From: DATLOJ01 sp035536315
Lineage (GTDB): Bacteria; Actinomycetota; CADDZG01; JAHWKV01
DNA: 41,252 bases
Direction: 5' to 3'
Assembly: GCA_035536315.1 (NCBI GenBank)
Contig: DATLOJ010000045.1
Span: 1-41,252, forward strand
Shown one piece after another: positions 7,014 through 16,129 of this stretch. Each line of letters opens with the position of its first letter. The stretch's first letter is position 1. A program made the position numbers and the translations under genes. The notes under the pieces were generated by a model. The model made no database searches. It was not told the DNA's origin and was given only the letters and a program-made list of their open reading frames with translations.

Positions 7014-7391
7014 GTGCCGAGGATCTCGAGAAAAGACTTCGAAAGTGTCGTCGAGGAGACACTCGATGCCCTGCCGGAATCGATTGCGGAAGCGATGTCC
7101 AATGTTCAGGTCGTCGTCGAGGACCGGCCCCCGGCCGACCTGGACTTCGAGCTAGAGGGTGGTACGGAGGGGCTGCTGGGCCTCTACCAGGGGATCCCCC
7201 TGACCGGCCGCACCGACGCGAACTACTACGGGGTCCTTCCTGATCGCATAACGCTTTTCCAGCGAAACCTCGAGAGGATTGCCTCGTCCGACGAGCACCT
7301 TAGATCTCTCATCAGAGAGACCGTGATTCACGAGCTCGCTCACCACTTCGGAATCGACGACGACAGGCTCGAAGAACTGGGCTGGGCTTAG
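7014..7391 (+). CDS. Small zincin-type metallopeptidase family protein
   Basis: A protein of 125 aa from a GTG at 7014. The zinc motif HELAHHFGIDDDRLEELGW (H106, E107, H110) matches the short actinobacterial zincin family (Zincin_1; M. tuberculosis Rv3259 is, as I recall, a member). Upstream motifs also fit the family: VVVEDRPP, LLGLYQGIPL and YYGVLPDRITLFQRNLE. A predicted cytosolic metalloprotease-like protein; no substrate is known for the family. The gene is normally close to DUF3499 and DUF5719 genes in actinobacteria, and both are in this window. It is convergent with DUF5719, 28 bp away. Confidence 0.9.
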   Translation: MPRISRKDFESVVEETLDALPESIAEAMSNVQVVVEDRPPADLDFELEGGTEGLLGLYQGIPLTGRTDANYYGVLPDRITLFQRNLERIASSDEHLRSLIRETVIHELAHHFGIDDDRLEELGWA

Positions 7392-7419
7392 CTCCGGGGA
7401 AGCGGACAGGCAAGTAGCC

Positions 7420-8814
7420 TCAATCGATCGGCTGCCCCGGGGATTCAGCAAAGTCGTTGTAAGGGCCCCCAAGAGACACCTGCCGCTCGACCACAATCTC
7501 CCCGGAGATAGCTTCCACAACGGCCACGGCCGGCCCCGCGCCGGCGAATGGGTTCATGTCGATCGTCAGCCTCCTGCCCGGTTCGGCCCTGAGATTGGCC
7601 AGCTCGGCAGGTTTCGACTCTCCCCTGTCCGAGATGAGTGTGATCTTGACCAGACCTGGATCACCGCTCGAGTTGAAGATCGAGAGGATTTCGGTTCCGC
7701 CGGCTGTGGTACCCACCGGAACAGCCCATTTCCTGGCCGCGGTCGAAACCGGAACCACAATCTCCATGGCCTTGCTTCCGCTGGGGTGAGGGGCGATGGT
7801 CTGACGTTCGGCAATGATGGGCACCCCATTGGTAGAAGAGACGGCAGTTGAGTGACGGGTGCCCCTCGGTACGTGATCAGAAACTTTGACGGCAACCTGT
7901 CGGCCGGCTGGAAGCGCGATCTCCTGAATCTGCGGTGAAGATTCCTGGTTCTTCTCACCTGGAAACGTGACCTGGACAAGGGCTTCCTGCGACGAGGGGT
8001 TCATCAGAACGAGTGTTTCCTCGCCGTCGGCGGGCACCTCTCCACCTGCGAAGTACCACTGCGTGAACGGTGATCTGACTCCAATATCGAGGGAGCTTCC
8101 ACGAATGCCATCCTTGGCCGCCATGCGCATGTAGCGGGACGCCACCACCCGGCCGCGCGTTGCCGTTACCTCCATTCCGAAGAGAGCCGTCTCGGTGAAG
8201 AACTCCTCGAGGAAGATCACCGACTGTGAGAACTCCGGAACTACGAAGTCCTTGAGGCGGGCCGGCACGACGTCCTGATCGTGAGTGATTATGCGAACTC
8301 GGATTACCGCCTCCTCCCTGAACGGGTTCGCAACGAGAAGAAAGGTGTTGTGCGCACGCGATGTGCTCCCGACCGCGAACATCCACCTATCCCACGGCTG
8401 CGCGGCGCAGCGGCTGGACGAAACACCGCCGCTTCGATCGAGCGCGACCATGTCGGTGGTGCTTGCTGCACCGAACGCCTCTGAGACTCCAACTCCGTCG
8501 GCCAGACCAAGGTCCCTCATTGGAATCGACGACCGTCTTGATCTCGGAAGGTCGGATTCGATGATCGCCGTCGCATCTCCGCCGCCGATGGCCGACCGCC
8601 TGAGACGCATTGTTGAGTCACTCACGTTCGCGGTTGAAATGATGTTGTCGATCGAATCGCCGGGGGGCGTTGGGCAGTACCACCCGGCCGAGATGACCCT
8701 GCCTGTGGAGGGGGCCGGTTCTGCACCTCTTCTTTCCAGTCGTGCGTCGACAACGGGGGCTGCTGCAATGATCGCGAGCAGAACCGCGATGAAGGCGATC
8801 TCGGTCCTTCTCAC
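7420..8814 (-). CDS. DUF5719 family secreted/anchored protein
   Basis: A protein of 464 aa from a GTG at 8814 that overlaps the TGA of the upstream glycosyltransferase gene (GTGA), implying translational coupling. The frame extends to 8898, but only inside that gene. One N-terminal membrane helix (about residues 5-22, IAFIAVLLAIIAAAPVV) is followed by a large extracellular part of repeated beta-sandwich-like segments: SAGWYCPTPPG, FLLVANPFREEAVIRV, TQWYFAGGEVPADGEETLVL and WAVPVGTTAGGTEILSIFN. This pattern, and the position next to a long GT2 gene and a zincin gene, identify DUF5719. Its role is unknown. Pairing with a cell-envelope glycosyltransferase suggests a partner in extracytoplasmic glycan assembly (inference). 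Confidence 0.85.
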   Translation of the reverse strand: MRRTEIAFIAVLLAIIAAAPVVDARLERRGAEPAPSTGRVISAGWYCPTPPGDSIDNIISTANVSDSTMRLRRSAIGGGDATAIIESDLPRSRRSSIPMRDLGLADGVGVSEAFGAASTTDMVALDRSGGVSSSRCAAQPWDRWMFAVGSTSRAHNTFLLVANPFREEAVIRVRIITHDQDVVPARLKDFVVPEFSQSVIFLEEFFTETALFGMEVTATRGRVVASRYMRMAAKDGIRGSSLDIGVRSPFTQWYFAGGEVPADGEETLVLMNPSSQEALVQVTFPGEKNQESSPQIQEIALPAGRQVAVKVSDHVPRGTRHSTAVSSTNGVPIIAERQTIAPHPSGSKAMEIVVPVSTAARKWAVPVGTTAGGTEILSIFNSSGDPGLVKITLISDRGESKPAELANLRAEPGRRLTIDMNPFAGAGPAVAVVEAISGEIVVERQVSLGGPYNDFAESPGQPID

Positions 8815-11800
8815 AGAAGCCTGCCTTTGAGCTCTCGCCGTGAGCCCCTTGCGATTAGAGCGACGGTAATGAGGAGCGCCACCTGAACCACCAGCCATAC
8901 GAATCTCAGCCAGCGCCTGGTGTAGTTAATCCGCACCTCGCCGCGGGCATTTGAAGGAAGCTCGAATCGGTTCGACCAGCCAAAGGCCTTCGAATGAGCC
9001 AGCGTTTGGCCCCCTACCCTCGCTTTCCAGGCGGAGCTGTAGTTCTGACCAAGAAGTATTTGTGAATGGCGCGTACGCGGGAGGTCGCCCTCGAAAACCG
9101 TTGCCGATCTCTTCGGAATCGGCCGCCCTCCGGACCATTCGACCATCATCAACCCGCGTGATTGAGAGTCCTGAGCGGTCAGAGGTTTGACAAGGTTGAC
9201 CGGCGCAAGAACTGCCCTCGGGAGCCACTGCAAATTCCGAAACACAGCGATTCCCCCCTGCTGCTGTTCTAGGGCAAAGTCACTCTGCCTTCGCAGAGCC
9301 GCCATCAATGCCTCGTCCTCGGGGTCCACGACGATGAAGCGGATGCTTGCCGGCGCCAAAAGATGTCCTGCTAGATGCAATCTGCGGCCAACCATCGCAT
9401 CGATCGACTCTTCGAGGGCTCTCTCGCCGTCCGATGGAGGAGGATCGTGCATGTCGAGCATCGTCAACCCCGCTGGTGAGGTCAGGATGTACGGCGTACC
9501 GTCAATACGTCTGCTGCCCGACCTGATCGGATCTATCCAACGTTCACCCAGCCACAACACGCGGAAGTCTCCAACCTGATCGGCGGTTGACACCAGGTAG
9601 GACGAAATAGAACGCGCTAGCTCACCTGTGTTTGCAGCGAAGGTGTCCTTAGGACGTTCCCATGAAAACAAAGCCTGTCCCCAGCCGGCGAGCAACCCGC
9701 CAAGCAGGAGCAAAGAAAGACCCGGAGCAATGACGTGTTTGGCGCCGAATGCATGGCGCGGAAGTTGCTCGCGTGCTCCGGCGAAGAAGTGTCCGGACAT
9801 GGCGGCCATGGCGGCGAGCGGGCAAATCAGCCAAATGGCGGGCGACGCCGCAGGGATGGGGATGAAGCCCTTAGTGACGGCAGCCCCTACAAGAGCGAAG
9901 ACCATCCACGTACTCGCGAAGAAGCGGGCCTCCCGTCTTCGTGATGATCCCGGAATCGTCAAAGACCCCACAAGGATTCCAAGAGGAATGATCCACGAAA
10001 TGAAGGACGCGCCGGGAGAAAGCAGGAAATAGTCGGTTAGCGGCCGGTCCCAAAGTGGCGTAAAGATGCCGGGGTCCCTTGAAAACAAGGGGGCCAAGGC
10101 CGCGCCTGTTGGCCGGAGGGCATCGAACGACCACGGAATCAAAACGATGAGTGCGACCGGCACCGAAGCCAGAACCCATTTCACCCTTCTCATGGTCTCG
10201 CTTCGATCCCATGCCAACGTCATTGCATGGACGCTGGCGATGACCCAGAAAAATGCGATCACCACAAGAGCGCTGGGAGCTATGGCTATAACTGCTGCGC
10301 TAATCAACGAGAGACGCGCCAGGTCGCGCGCAAGCGCGTCGGTAGTAGGAGCCGTCGGAGGAAGATCCCCCTGATCTGCGGGAACCGACCCGAGCATCCG
10401 GGTTCCTATCTCGAGCAGGTACGGAAATCCGGCAAACATGGCCATTGCCCCAAGGTCCGCCGTCGACACCATCAACTCAGCTACGGGTCCGAGGCCGTAT
10501 GTGATGCCGGACAGAAACCGCGCTACCGGCGAGGTGGTTCTTCTTGCAACAAATCGAACAATTCCGATCAAACCGAGGGCAACCAGGACGAGCACCAGGA
10601 GCCTCTCCGTCGCGACTGCTCTGCCGCCGGTGAATACTGAAACCACCCAATAGAAGAGAAGGCCCGGCGAGGCCGGAGCGTTGGTGCCCAGACCGCGGTC
10701 GTGCCAGGCCGATAAGTACTCAGTCAGAAGCTCCCGGGTATTTTCCGGAATCGGCCACAGCCCACCCGCCGCGACCGGTTCACCCGTAAGGATTTGACGA
10801 GCGGCCACCATTACAACCAGCCCGAGCGCGACGTATGCCCAGGTCAGGGGCCGGGCAGCCCACTTCCCAGCCGTCTCTTTCAATCTGGCGGGTGACAGCC
10901 TTGAAAAGGTTCGCATCCCCAGCGCCAGGGTCCCCTTCTCCAGATCTGAGATTCTCCGCTCGAGAAAGACCCGCGCTCTGTGGACATCGCTGACCATCAG
11001 CCGCCGCAGCCTTCTATCCGGGACCGCTCTTCTCTTTTGAACCGCACGTCTCTTCTTGAGGACCGCGGGAAGAGTCTTGAAGAACGACCCGAATGCCTTG
11101 GGGTAAACCGGTATCTCCTCGAAACGCCGAAGAGCGGCGAGAACTACTACCTCTGTCGTCGCCAGCAGCAGGTAAAAGACAATCAGGAATGGCACCCGGT
11201 ACGCGGCCGAGTTCTTGACGATGGTCCTCAGCCGGTTTCGGCGCGTATAGAAGCGGATGGGCTCCTTAATGCCACCCGGACGAAGCCCGGTCACAAGTGC
11301 CAGCGCGTGCCGGTATCTGGCCCCCGGCTGCACGTGAACCTTGAATCCACTCAATCGCGCGCGCGTGCAGAGATCGAGATCTTCCGCAAAGGCAAAGTAG
11401 GTGCCGTCCCACAGGCCGCAGCGCTCGACAAGTGCGCGCGAAACAAGCATGAATGCGTTGGTAACGTAGAGCGTTTCTCTTCGAGTGTCGTGCTGTCCCT
11501 GATCTATCTCTCCGGCCTCGAGCCCGGAGTAGGGATAGCCGAACTGGTCGGCAGACATCCCAACCTCGACGATGACCTCGCCCCGGTCCCAATCGACCGC
11601 CTTTCCGCCCACCACCCCTGCTTCCGTCATGAGCGCCGACGCGACCAGCAAGCTTGCCGCCTCGGGTTCCGGTGCGACATCGTCGTGCATGAACAGGTAG
11701 TACTCGGCCAGGGCGGCCTTATCGGATAACTCGAGCGCCTTGTTCACGGCCGCCCCAAATCCAATGTTCTCCTCGATCCGGACCAGCTCGGCGGAAGGAA

Positions 11801-11978
11801 GAACCCTGCCTACCAAAGCTGCCGGCGAAGGCGTCGACCCGCAATCGACCACCAAAACGTCGAGCGAAGGAAGGATCTGGGCCGCGAGGGACTCGAGGCA
11901 CGTCTCCAGCCATTCAGTGCCGTTGTGAGTCACCACTACCGCCAAGACGCGCGGCGCAACTTCTACAGATTCATTCAT
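8811..11978 (-). CDS. Large membrane glycosyltransferase, GT2 domain plus polytopic membrane region
   Basis: A protein of 1055 aa. Residues about 10-270 form a GT-A family 2 domain: VLAVVVTHNGTEWLETCLES, LDVLVVDCGSTPSP, ENIGFGAAVNKAL, the DxD-type motif YLFMHDDVAPEP, and AFAEDLDLCTRARL. The rest contains about a dozen hydrophobic helices, among them VPFLIVFYLLLATTEVVVLA, WAYVALGLVVMVAARQIL and LLVLVLVALGLIGIV. A loop of the type found in membrane arabinofuranosyl/mannosyltransferases (TEYLSAWHDRGLGTNAPASP) lies between them, and the C-terminus is another membrane helix. It probably adds sugars from nucleotide or polyprenyl donors at the membrane for cell-wall glycan. Same-strand neighbours are the coiled-coil gene upstream and DUF5719 downstream (coupled). 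Start at 11978; other in-frame starts cannot be excluded. Confidence 0.88.
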   Translation of the reverse strand: MNESVEVAPRVLAVVVTHNGTEWLETCLESLAAQILPSLDVLVVDCGSTPSPAALVGRVLPSAELVRIEENIGFGAAVNKALELSDKAALAEYYLFMHDDVAPEPEAASLLVASALMTEAGVVGGKAVDWDRGEVIVEVGMSADQFGYPYSGLEAGEIDQGQHDTRRETLYVTNAFMLVSRALVERCGLWDGTYFAFAEDLDLCTRARLSGFKVHVQPGARYRHALALVTGLRPGGIKEPIRFYTRRNRLRTIVKNSAAYRVPFLIVFYLLLATTEVVVLAALRRFEEIPVYPKAFGSFFKTLPAVLKKRRAVQKRRAVPDRRLRRLMVSDVHRARVFLERRISDLEKGTLALGMRTFSRLSPARLKETAGKWAARPLTWAYVALGLVVMVAARQILTGEPVAAGGLWPIPENTRELLTEYLSAWHDRGLGTNAPASPGLLFYWVVSVFTGGRAVATERLLVLVLVALGLIGIVRFVARRTTSPVARFLSGITYGLGPVAELMVSTADLGAMAMFAGFPYLLEIGTRMLGSVPADQGDLPPTAPTTDALARDLARLSLISAAVIAIAPSALVVIAFFWVIASVHAMTLAWDRSETMRRVKWVLASVPVALIVLIPWSFDALRPTGAALAPLFSRDPGIFTPLWDRPLTDYFLLSPGASFISWIIPLGILVGSLTIPGSSRRREARFFASTWMVFALVGAAVTKGFIPIPAASPAIWLICPLAAMAAMSGHFFAGAREQLPRHAFGAKHVIAPGLSLLLLGGLLAGWGQALFSWERPKDTFAANTGELARSISSYLVSTADQVGDFRVLWLGERWIDPIRSGSRRIDGTPYILTSPAGLTMLDMHDPPPSDGERALEESIDAMVGRRLHLAGHLLAPASIRFIVVDPEDEALMAALRRQSDFALEQQQGGIAVFRNLQWLPRAVLAPVNLVKPLTAQDSQSRGLMMVEWSGGRPIPKRSATVFEGDLPRTRHSQILLGQNYSSAWKARVGGQTLAHSKAFGWSNRFELPSNARGEVRINYTRRWLRFVWLVVQVALLITVALIARGSRRELKGRLL

Positions 11979-12044
11979 GGGGTCTACCTGACTTGGTGCG
12001 GGTTGCCAAGATCATAGGTCTGTCCCCGACCGAAGTTGGTGAGC

Positions 12045-13739
12045 CTATGCGCCTGGCTCCGGCCCTTCCCTTTTTACTGCAGATTTCTTCCCGGACGCGG
12101 TGCGAGTTGCGGCGCTCTTCCCAGCGGTCGTTTTCGGCTTCCCCGCAGCCGACTTGGGCTTGCCGGTCGTGGCTGCCCTGGAAGGTGCCTTCGGCTTTGG
12201 TGCACTTGCCTTCTGCGGACTCTTTTTTGGCTTGGCGCTGGAAGTGCTCTTCCTGGTCGAGCCTTTGGCCTTGGAAGTCGACGGCGTTGACTTCGAAGTG
12301 CCCTGGGGGGCCGAGGCCCGCTCAGCCGATCCGAGACGTTTTGCGGTCGCACCCAGCCTGGATCCTTCCTGAGTCTGTCCGTTGCTTTCGCCCTGCGAGG
12401 CCTTCCCAGCTTCACCTTGCCGCGGCCGCAATCCGGAGGGTGATCCGGCCCCGCCGCTTCTTGCAGAACCTGCCGGCCTTGCCTCGGGATCGGTGGGGGC
12501 TTGCGTCCCCGGGCGCCGCCCCCCATCTCTGGGACCCGCAGCCCCGCTGGCGATCATGCGAGCCGAGACAGCCGGAGTCCCGCCGGCTGCTGCCCTCGGT
12601 GTTCCCTCGAGTGCTCTGCGCGTCTCGGCCACATCGTCTTCTCGAGGGCCGGGTGATGCGCCCCGCAGCTTTCGGTAACGCTCGGCGTCCCGATGATCTC
12701 TCCTTCGCTGCTCTGCTTCTCGAAGAGATACGGCAAGCCTTACTCGATCCCTGTTCTTCAATGAAGACGCAAACTCCTCGATCAGGTTTTCCAGAATGGT
12801 GTCCCTCACCCGCTCCAGTCTGTCGTCGCGCGATGCCAGATAGGACACGAGGGACTCCTGCATCGCTTCGAGCCTCGCGTTGGACTCGGTGATGCGAAGC
12901 TCCGCCCGCCTAGTGCGGTCTGCAAGCTTGTCTAGTTTTTCGCTTAAGGAAGCAACGGCCCTTCCAACTACCCCGCCAACTTCAACGCCCTGGGCGTGAA
13001 CGGCATCCGCGAGCTTCTTGGCAGAAGTTCCGCTTGACTTCGCCGATTCTCGCGTTGCGGCTTCATTGGATTTTGAAAGTTCTTCCAGCGCGCTCCGAGT
13101 TTGTTCGCCTTGCTCCTCGATGCTTCTTTCGAATTCCGACACCTGATCACCGATGGAGCCGACTCGCTCCTCGAGCAACTCTCTGCTGGACTGGATCGAT
13201 TCGCGCATATCCCCAACCGCGAGAGTCGAAGTCTCGGTGATTGCGGCGCCCAGCTCCTCGGCAAGGGCCGCACCGATTGCTCCAACCTGGTCTGAAACAG
13301 CCTGCACCTTTTCCCTCAGCTCCTCGAGGGGTGCGCGGCTCGACTCCGAAAACATCCCGAAGGAGCGTCCGAGCTCCATGCCTATTGCCGTTGCGGACTC
13401 CTCAATGGAACGGCGGATGGGGGCCGGAATGCCGGAAATCAACTCTGCCAGATCGACTATGGCCCTCTCGAGGGGATCGATTCTCCCTCTGAGTGAGTGC
13501 AGCTCTTGTTGCGTCTGCTCCAGCGCGTCGCGCGCGGAGCTGACCGTGTCGGTTATCTCACGCTGTTCTCGCGCTTGGTCTTCGAGCGCCGACGAGACCA
13601 GCTCGTCGATTCGCGTACCGAACTCGTCATTCGCCTGTGGCTCGTCGGGAGGAGCAGCGGGCAGTGATTCACGTTCGTCCGGTGGTGAGTCGCCCCGCCG
13701 CTGCGCGGGCCGGCTGAGGTCGTCGAAGTCGCTAGCCAT
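12045..13739 (-). CDS. Coiled-coil protein with histone-H1-like Lys/Ala/Pro tail
   Basis: A protein of 564 aa that I cannot place in a named family. Residues 1-40 are polar and acidic. Residues about 45-330 are continuous heptad-like helix (EDQAREQREITDTVSSARDA, SRAPLEELREKVQAVSDQVG, SEKLDKLADRTRRAELRI), similar in composition to chemoreceptor or SMC-like coiled coils but with no HAMP or membrane segment. Residues about 380-480 are disordered (Gly/Arg/Pro/Ala). The last 80 residues are a basic repeat tail with KPKKSPQKAS, KPKAPSRA, GKPKSAAGKPKTTAGK and SGKKSAVKREG, like eukaryotic H1 or HupB-type tails. Nucleic-acid or polyanion binding is likely from charge alone. It lies 20 bp downstream of fbiC and 66 bp upstream of the GT2 gene, on the same strand. 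Confidence 0.8.
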   Translation of the reverse strand: MASDFDDLSRPAQRRGDSPPDERESLPAAPPDEPQANDEFGTRIDELVSSALEDQAREQREITDTVSSARDALEQTQQELHSLRGRIDPLERAIVDLAELISGIPAPIRRSIEESATAIGMELGRSFGMFSESSRAPLEELREKVQAVSDQVGAIGAALAEELGAAITETSTLAVGDMRESIQSSRELLEERVGSIGDQVSEFERSIEEQGEQTRSALEELSKSNEAATRESAKSSGTSAKKLADAVHAQGVEVGGVVGRAVASLSEKLDKLADRTRRAELRITESNARLEAMQESLVSYLASRDDRLERVRDTILENLIEEFASSLKNRDRVRLAVSLREAEQRRRDHRDAERYRKLRGASPGPREDDVAETRRALEGTPRAAAGGTPAVSARMIASGAAGPRDGGRRPGTQAPTDPEARPAGSARSGGAGSPSGLRPRQGEAGKASQGESNGQTQEGSRLGATAKRLGSAERASAPQGTSKSTPSTSKAKGSTRKSTSSAKPKKSPQKASAPKPKAPSRAATTGKPKSAAGKPKTTAGKSAATRTASGKKSAVKREGPEPGA

Positions 13740-13759
13740 TGGCCGCCAACTCTATAGCC

Positions 13760-16096
13760 TCAAACCGGTTGAAGCTGCTCCAATATGTCGTAAACGGTGT
13801 TGCGTCTGGCCCACGGTCTCTCGAGCTCGCTCGCCAGGGTCATCATTGCCTGGGGTGTCATCTCCTGCCCGTGGGCTGCCCCCGCAGCCCTGGATATGTT
13901 TTCGTCCATCAAGGTCCCGCCGAGGTCGTTGCATCCGGCACGCAGGGCAAGCTTGGCTCCTTCGCTTCCCATCTTCACCCAGGACACCTGAATGTTCGTG
14001 ATGAGGGGGTTCAACACAAGGCGGCCTACTGCATGCATCTTGAGCGACTCCTCGATCGTGGGACCGGCCCTCGCCTTTCCTTTCAGAAATATTGGTGCGG
14101 CCATGTGAACGAACGGGAGCGGTACGAACTCAGTGAATCCGCCGGTCTGAGCCTGGATGCCGCGGAGGACGAGCAGGTGACGCGCCCAGGAGCGGTATGA
14201 ATCCGCGTGACCGAACATGATCGTGGTCGTCATACGCAGGCCCAACGAATGAGCAGTCTTCGCTACAAAAGACCACTGCTCGGTCGAAATTTTGTCGGGG
14301 CAGATCACCTTTCGGACCTCGTCGTCTAGAACTTCGGCTGCAGTTCCGGGGAGTGTGCCGAGCCCGTTGTCCTTCAACTCCTCCAAGAGATAACGAACGC
14401 TTACCCCTTTCGTGGCAGCCCCCTGCCAAACCTCCAGAGGACTGAATGCGTGAACGTGAACAGATGGCGCGGCGGCCTTCACTGCTCTCACGACGTCCAC
14501 ATAAAAGTCGCCGGTGAACGACGGGTGAATGCCTCCTTGAAGACACACTTCAGTTGCCCCCCGGTCCCACGCGTCTTTAGCCCTCTGGCCGATTTCCTCG
14601 AGAGAAAGCAGATATGGATCTCCTCTGAGGTTGAGCGACTTCGGACCCTTGCTGAACGCACAAAACCCACATTTGAAGTAGCACATGTTCGTGTAGTTGA
14701 TGTTGCGGGTGATCACGAAGGTCACCGTGTCTCCGCTGACTTCGCGTCTCATCGCGTCGGCTTCGTGAATCAGCGCAGAGAACTCCGGCCCCCTGGCCGT
14801 AAACAGCACGGTGACCTCGTCCTCGTTCAGTGGCACGCTCCTTGCGGCCTTGGCCAGCGCGAGGTCGAAATCCCTTCTGCGTTTGACCCCGCTTCTTCCC
14901 GACCACAGCCAGGGCGATGCAACAACATCGGGAGGTGCAACGGGGATGCCCGGATGCCATGAGAAGTCCCTCAACAGTCCCGATGTATCGGCAAGCTTCA
15001 ACACCGAGGGCTCAACTTTGCGACTTATCCATCCACCGTTGATGTACCGCGGATAAACGGTAAGACGAGGAGCAAGAAGAAATCCGCCGTCTTCGGTCAC
15101 TTCACGCAAACGCTCGATCTGTGGCCAGGGAGCTTCCGGGTTGACGTGGTCGATTGTCACCGGAGAAACGCCGCCCCAATCATTGATACCGGCCTGCAAG
15201 TACTCGACCAGTGATTGCGTTCCCCAAGCGAGATTCGGGGGGACCTGGACGCTAATTTCGGAGTCCAAGATAAGTCGCGCAAGAACAATCGTTCCGATCA
15301 TGTCCTGGAGCGAGGGCTCTGGGTGCGCATGCATCGGCGTTCCGTCCTTCGCGCGGAAGTTTTGAACTATGACTTCCTGGACATGCCCCCATCGTTGGTG
15401 AGATTGCTGGATTTCCAGGAGCGATTCAGCCCGCTCCTCCCAGGTCTCGCCAATCCCAATCAGGATTCCGGTAGTGAAGGGAACGCGCGACTCCCCCGCC
15501 GCGTCCAAAGTCGCCAGCCGGGCTTCAGGGTCCTTATCCGGAGAACCGTGGTGAGGCATTCCAGATTCGGTAAGCCGGACAGACGCGCTCTCCAGCATCA
15601 TCCCCATAGATGCGGAGACGTCCTTCAATTTCAGCAACTGCTCGGCGCTCAAAACCCCGGGGTTGAGGTGAGGAAGAAGGCCGGTTTCGGTCAAAACCAA
15701 ATGCGCCGCCTCGACGAGGTAGTCGAGGGTGGACTCAAACCCCATCGCTTCCAATTCGTCCCGTGCAGTTCGGTATCTCAGCTCCGGCTTGTCTCCCAAG
15801 GTAAACAGGGCCTCCGCACAGCCCGCGGCGCGGGCCTGGACGGCGAGCGCTCGAACTTCCTCGAGAGTCATGTACGCGCGGCGCCCGGGGAGCGGGGGCC
15901 GCGCGAACGTGCAGTAGTGACAAACATCCCTGCACAACATCGTCAAAGGTATGAAGACCTTGGGCGAATAAGTAACGACGTTGCCGAAGGCAACGTCGCG
16001 TATGGCTGCTGCATCGCGCCGCGCCTCCTTCGGCAGATGGCCGCTTGCCAACTCACCGGCTAGTTCGAGGGCCGGGCCGCGCTCGAGAGGAGTCAT
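13760..16096 (-). CDS. fbiC: FO synthase, fused CofG-CofH (7,8-didemethyl-8-hydroxy-5-deazariboflavin synthase)
   Basis: A protein of 778 aa with two radical-SAM halves in the order known for actinobacterial FbiC. The CofG half (about residues 40-370) has the cluster motif CRDVCHYC (C55, C59, C62). The CofH half (about 440-760) has CYFKCGFC (C472, C476, C479), preceded by VTFVITRNINYTN. The enzyme joins tyrosine and the ribityl-diaminouracil precursor to make FO, the deazaflavin core of coenzyme F420. The ATG at 16096 lies 30 bp from the divergent cofD ATG, with no Shine-Dalgarno, and a TACATT -10 box sits 6 nt upstream. A leaderless mRNA is therefore likely. Both catalytic halves look complete. 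Confidence 0.95.
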   Translation of the reverse strand: MTPLERGPALELAGELASGHLPKEARRDAAAIRDVAFGNVVTYSPKVFIPLTMLCRDVCHYCTFARPPLPGRRAYMTLEEVRALAVQARAAGCAEALFTLGDKPELRYRTARDELEAMGFESTLDYLVEAAHLVLTETGLLPHLNPGVLSAEQLLKLKDVSASMGMMLESASVRLTESGMPHHGSPDKDPEARLATLDAAGESRVPFTTGILIGIGETWEERAESLLEIQQSHQRWGHVQEVIVQNFRAKDGTPMHAHPEPSLQDMIGTIVLARLILDSEISVQVPPNLAWGTQSLVEYLQAGINDWGGVSPVTIDHVNPEAPWPQIERLREVTEDGGFLLAPRLTVYPRYINGGWISRKVEPSVLKLADTSGLLRDFSWHPGIPVAPPDVVASPWLWSGRSGVKRRRDFDLALAKAARSVPLNEDEVTVLFTARGPEFSALIHEADAMRREVSGDTVTFVITRNINYTNMCYFKCGFCAFSKGPKSLNLRGDPYLLSLEEIGQRAKDAWDRGATEVCLQGGIHPSFTGDFYVDVVRAVKAAAPSVHVHAFSPLEVWQGAATKGVSVRYLLEELKDNGLGTLPGTAAEVLDDEVRKVICPDKISTEQWSFVAKTAHSLGLRMTTTIMFGHADSYRSWARHLLVLRGIQAQTGGFTEFVPLPFVHMAAPIFLKGKARAGPTIEESLKMHAVGRLVLNPLITNIQVSWVKMGSEGAKLALRAGCNDLGGTLMDENISRAAGAAHGQEMTPQAMMTLASELERPWARRNTVYDILEQLQPV

Positions 16097-16129
16097 TCGG
16101 GGAATGTAACGGATAGAGTCGACCGAATG
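16094..16129. promoter_or_regulatory. Divergent leaderless promoters between fbiC and cofD inside an inverted repeat
   Basis: CATTCGG (16094-16100) and CCGAATG (16123-16129) are a perfect inverted repeat whose outer bases are the two start codons. Between them lie TACATT on the minus strand (16108-16103, 6 nt from the fbiC ATG) and TAGAGT on the plus strand (16114-16119, 7 nt from the cofD ATG). Both fit TANNNT at the spacing seen for leaderless actinobacterial transcripts. Neither gene has a ribosome site. Confidence 0.6.

Noticed and set aside
6862..7062. N-terminal extension of the L,D-transpeptidase
   Set aside because: It runs into the zincin gene; the GTG at 6861 has a ribosome site and leaves a normal membrane anchor.
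11993..12892. Long plus-strand open frame (299 codons)
   Set aside because: It is antisense to the coiled-coil gene; Ser/Arg/Pro-rich composition is typical of a shadow frame, and it has no domain or ribosome site.
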